64,000 bases of DNA from Pseudomonadota bacterium (GTDB taxonomy: Bacteria > Pseudomonadota > Gammaproteobacteria > Burkholderiales > Burkholderiaceae_E), in NCBI GenBank assembly GCA_023389055.1, contig JAEWFA010000062.1, positions 15,767 through 79,766 of the forward strand, written 5' to 3'. The notes under the pieces are model-generated. The model saw nothing but the letters and a program-made list of their open reading frames with translations. It was not told the origin of the DNA and ran no database searches. Both the position numbers and the translations under genes were made by a program. Position 1 is the stretch's first letter. The number at the start of each line of letters is the position of its first letter. Below, one piece after another: positions 62,463 through 64,000 of the stretch.

Positions 62463-62869
62463 ACGAGAACCTCGTCTACGCACTGGTGCAACTCGTTCAC
62501 AACTTCGGCGCAGTAGCCGTCACGGCCGCACCGGTTGCCGCCTCGTGGCGCACGAGCGAATCCGGCCCGTCACGCAGTGCGCTCCTCGCGTTGGTCGTGA
62601 TCGCGTGGCTCGCGCAGATCGCCAGCGGCGTCTCCTTCGGCCTGACCAGCCTGCATTACTACGGGGTGCTACCCGACCTGAGCGCGACGGCAAGAACCGC
62701 GCTCATGCTGAAGGTCCTGTGCGCGGCCAGCGGACTCGGTCTGTCGGCGCTATTGATGCTTCGCGGGCCGCGCTGGAGTGCGCGTGCGCGCGAGCGCAGC
62801 TGGCACGCGCTCGCAGGCCTGGGCGCGACGGCGCTTGCGGCCGCCGCCGTACTGCGCTGGTTCTCCTGA
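62459..62869 (+). CDS. four-helix membrane protein, CopD-like
   Basis: This 136-residue protein has four hydrophobic helices (about 5-25, 38-58, 75-95 and 112-132). YALVQLVHNFGAVAVTAAPV has a His in the first helix as in CopD-type or cytochrome-b-like proteins. The GTG start at 62459 gives a GTGA overlap with the periplasmic protein gene, so the two are likely partners in the envelope. I cannot assign a specific function. Confidence 0.65.
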   Translation: MNENLVYALVQLVHNFGAVAVTAAPVAASWRTSESGPSRSALLALVVIAWLAQIASGVSFGLTSLHYYGVLPDLSATARTALMLKVLCAASGLGLSALLMLRGPRWSARARERSWHALAGLGATALAAAAVLRWFS

Positions 62870-62923
62870 TCGCGCGAAGAACGGTGCGCGCGCTCGGGGC
62901 GGCACCGCGCCGCGCGCCGCGTT

Positions 62924-64000
62924 TCAGGCGTTCTCGGGCAGCCGGTAGTCGGCGAACTGCTCGCGCAGCTTCGTCTTGAGCACCTTGCCCGTGGCGCCCA
63001 GCGGAATCTGCTCGACGAACTGCACGTCGTCGGGCGTCCACCACTTCGCGACCTTGCCCTCGTAGTAGGCGATCAGCTCGTCGCGCGTAACCTGCGCGTC
63101 GGGCTTCTTGACGACGACGAGCAGCGGGCGTTCGTCCCATTTCGGGTGCGGCACGCCGATGACCGCCGCGTTGGCCACCGCGGGGTGCGCGAGCGCGAGG
63201 TTCTCCAGCTCGATCGAGCTGATCCATTCGCCGCCGGACTTGATCACGTCCTTGCTGCGGTCGGTGATGTGCATGTAGCCGTCGGCATCGATCGTCGCGA
63301 CGTCGCCGGTGGGGAACCATCCGCGGCCGTCGGCGTCGTAATGCAGCGGGTCGCCGCCCTCGCCGCGGAAGTACTCCTTGACGACCCACGGGCCGCGAAC
63401 CATCAGGTTTCCGTAGGTCTGGCCGTCCCACGGCAACTCTTCGTCCTCGTCGTCGACGATCTTCATGTCGACGCCGAAGATGACGTGGCCCTGCTTCTCG
63501 AGCAGCTTCTGCTGCGCGGCTTCCGGCATCGCGAGGTGCTTGTTCTGCAACTGGCACAGCGTGCCCAGCGGCGACATCTCGGTCATGCCCCACGCGTGGA
63601 TCACCTCGACGCCATAGTCTTCGCGGAACGTGCGGATCATCGCCGGGGGGCACGCTGAACCGCCGATCACCGTGCGTCGCAGCGTCGAGAACTTCGCGCC
63701 TGACTGCTTCATGTGCTGCAGCAGCCCGAGCCACACGGTGGGCACGCCGGCGGAAAAAGTGACGCCCTCGGCCTCGAACAATTCGTACAGCGATTTGCCG
63801 TCCAGTTGCGCGCCGGGGAAGACGAGCTTGGCGCCGACCAGCGGCGCCGAATACGGGACGCCCCAGGCGTTCACATGGAACATCGGGACGACCGGCAGGA
63901 TCGAGTCGCGCGACGAGGCACCCATCCCGTCGGGAAGCGCCGACGCGTAGGCGTGCAACACGGTGGAGCGATGCGTGTACATCGCGCCTTTCGGGTTGCC
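62924..64000 (-). CDS. fatty-acyl-CoA synthetase, N-terminal part outside the window
   Basis: The visible 358 codons are the C-terminal part of an acyl-adenylate ligase (the 5' end lies beyond 64000). It begins inside the P-loop ([20 protein letters not shown]), continues with [20 protein letters not shown] (A5), [20 protein letters not shown] (A7) and [20 protein letters not shown] (A8), and ends with [15 protein letters not shown] containing the A10 lysine. It activates a fatty or aryl acid as CoA ester via AMP. The upstream open frame is continuous to the window edge. ATG at 63982 inside the P-loop is not a start. Confidence 0.93.
   Translation of the reverse strand, partial: GNPKGAMYTHRSTVLHAYASALPDGMGASSRDSILPVVPMFHVNAWGVPYSAPLVGAKLVFPGAQLDGKSLYELFEAEGVTFSAGVPTVWLGLLQHMKQSGAKFSTLRRTVIGGSACPPAMIRTFREDYGVEVIHAWGMTEMSPLGTLCQLQNKHLAMPEAAQQKLLEKQGHVIFGVDMKIVDDEDEELPWDGQTYGNLMVRGPWVVKEYFRGEGGDPLHYDADGRGWFPTGDVATIDADGYMHITDRSKDVIKSGGEWISSIELENLALAHPAVANAAVIGVPHPKWDERPLLVVVKKPDAQVTRDELIAYYEGKVAKWWTPDDVQFVEQIPLGATGKVLKTKLREQFADYRLPENA

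Overview
The window is a stretch of GC-rich (roughly two thirds G+C by eye) chromosomal DNA packed with short-spaced, often overlapping genes. Organism: the order ygfZ / mltG-tmk-holB-pilZ-tatD, a DUF4936 gene after ygfZ, a TRAP transporter beside CaiB-type CoA transferase, and two complete Liv-type ABC transporters beside beta-oxidation genes point to a betaproteobacterium, most likely Burkholderiales. This is inferred from gene content and order; there is no rRNA in the window. I see no tRNA, rRNA, CRISPR array, insertion sequence or prophage.

Layout. 1-5223: end of a serine-glyoxylate aminotransferase-like gene, then a TRAP transporter (DctP, DctQ, DctM) with an enoyl-CoA hydratase and a class III CoA transferase, i.e. 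uptake, CoA activation and turnover of an organic acid. 5163-12663: an orphan sensor kinase, rlmJ, a TonB receptor / YfiR-like protein / hybrid kinase operon and a YeaO-like protein. 12817-13964: a BON-domain membrane protein and a small secreted protein. 13961-22078: an unusual biosynthetic-looking locus (RibD-C reductase, BchC-like dehydrogenase, a PTPS-fold protein without its catalytic residues, glycosyltransferase, isochorismatase-like hydrolase, a 4-hydroxybutyryl-CoA-dehydratase-like flavoprotein, a CDP-alcohol phosphotransferase fused to a methyltransferase, and a second methyltransferase). 22116-27601: extradiol dioxygenase plus a full Liv ABC transporter in one operon. 27848-30537: DUF2127 protein, AcuI/YhdH reductase and a RES/MbcA-type toxin-antitoxin pair. 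30722-32996: DsrE, TusA, an SQR-like flavoprotein and a DUF1641 protein, a sulfur-handling cassette. 32972-37989: SelO, a decayed methyltransferase gene, a lone receiver, a beta-hydroxyacid dehydrogenase, DoxX and a ZIP transporter. 38011-46730: housekeeping block (ankyrin protein, tatD, pilZ, holB, tmk, mltG, ygfZ, DUF4936, NRDE protein) ending in a hydrolase-acetyltransferase fusion. 46759-58088: SDR, MDR, SDR, thiolase and FadB-type enzyme followed by a second complete Liv transporter, all on the minus strand. 58156-64000: trpS, acnA, two small envelope genes and the 3' part of an acyl-CoA synthetase.

How it fits together. Much of the window is import and CoA-dependent breakdown of small organic or amino acids (one TRAP and two Liv systems, two CoA-handling clusters, acyl-CoA ligase, aconitase). 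The most promising candidate for something undescribed is 13961-22078: a four-gene minus-strand operon around a zinc-binding PTPS-like protein that has lost the Cys-Asp-His triad, next to lipid-headgroup-type and methyl-transfer enzymes. It could make a glycosylated, possibly pteridine-derived or lipid-linked metabolite; this product is inference only.
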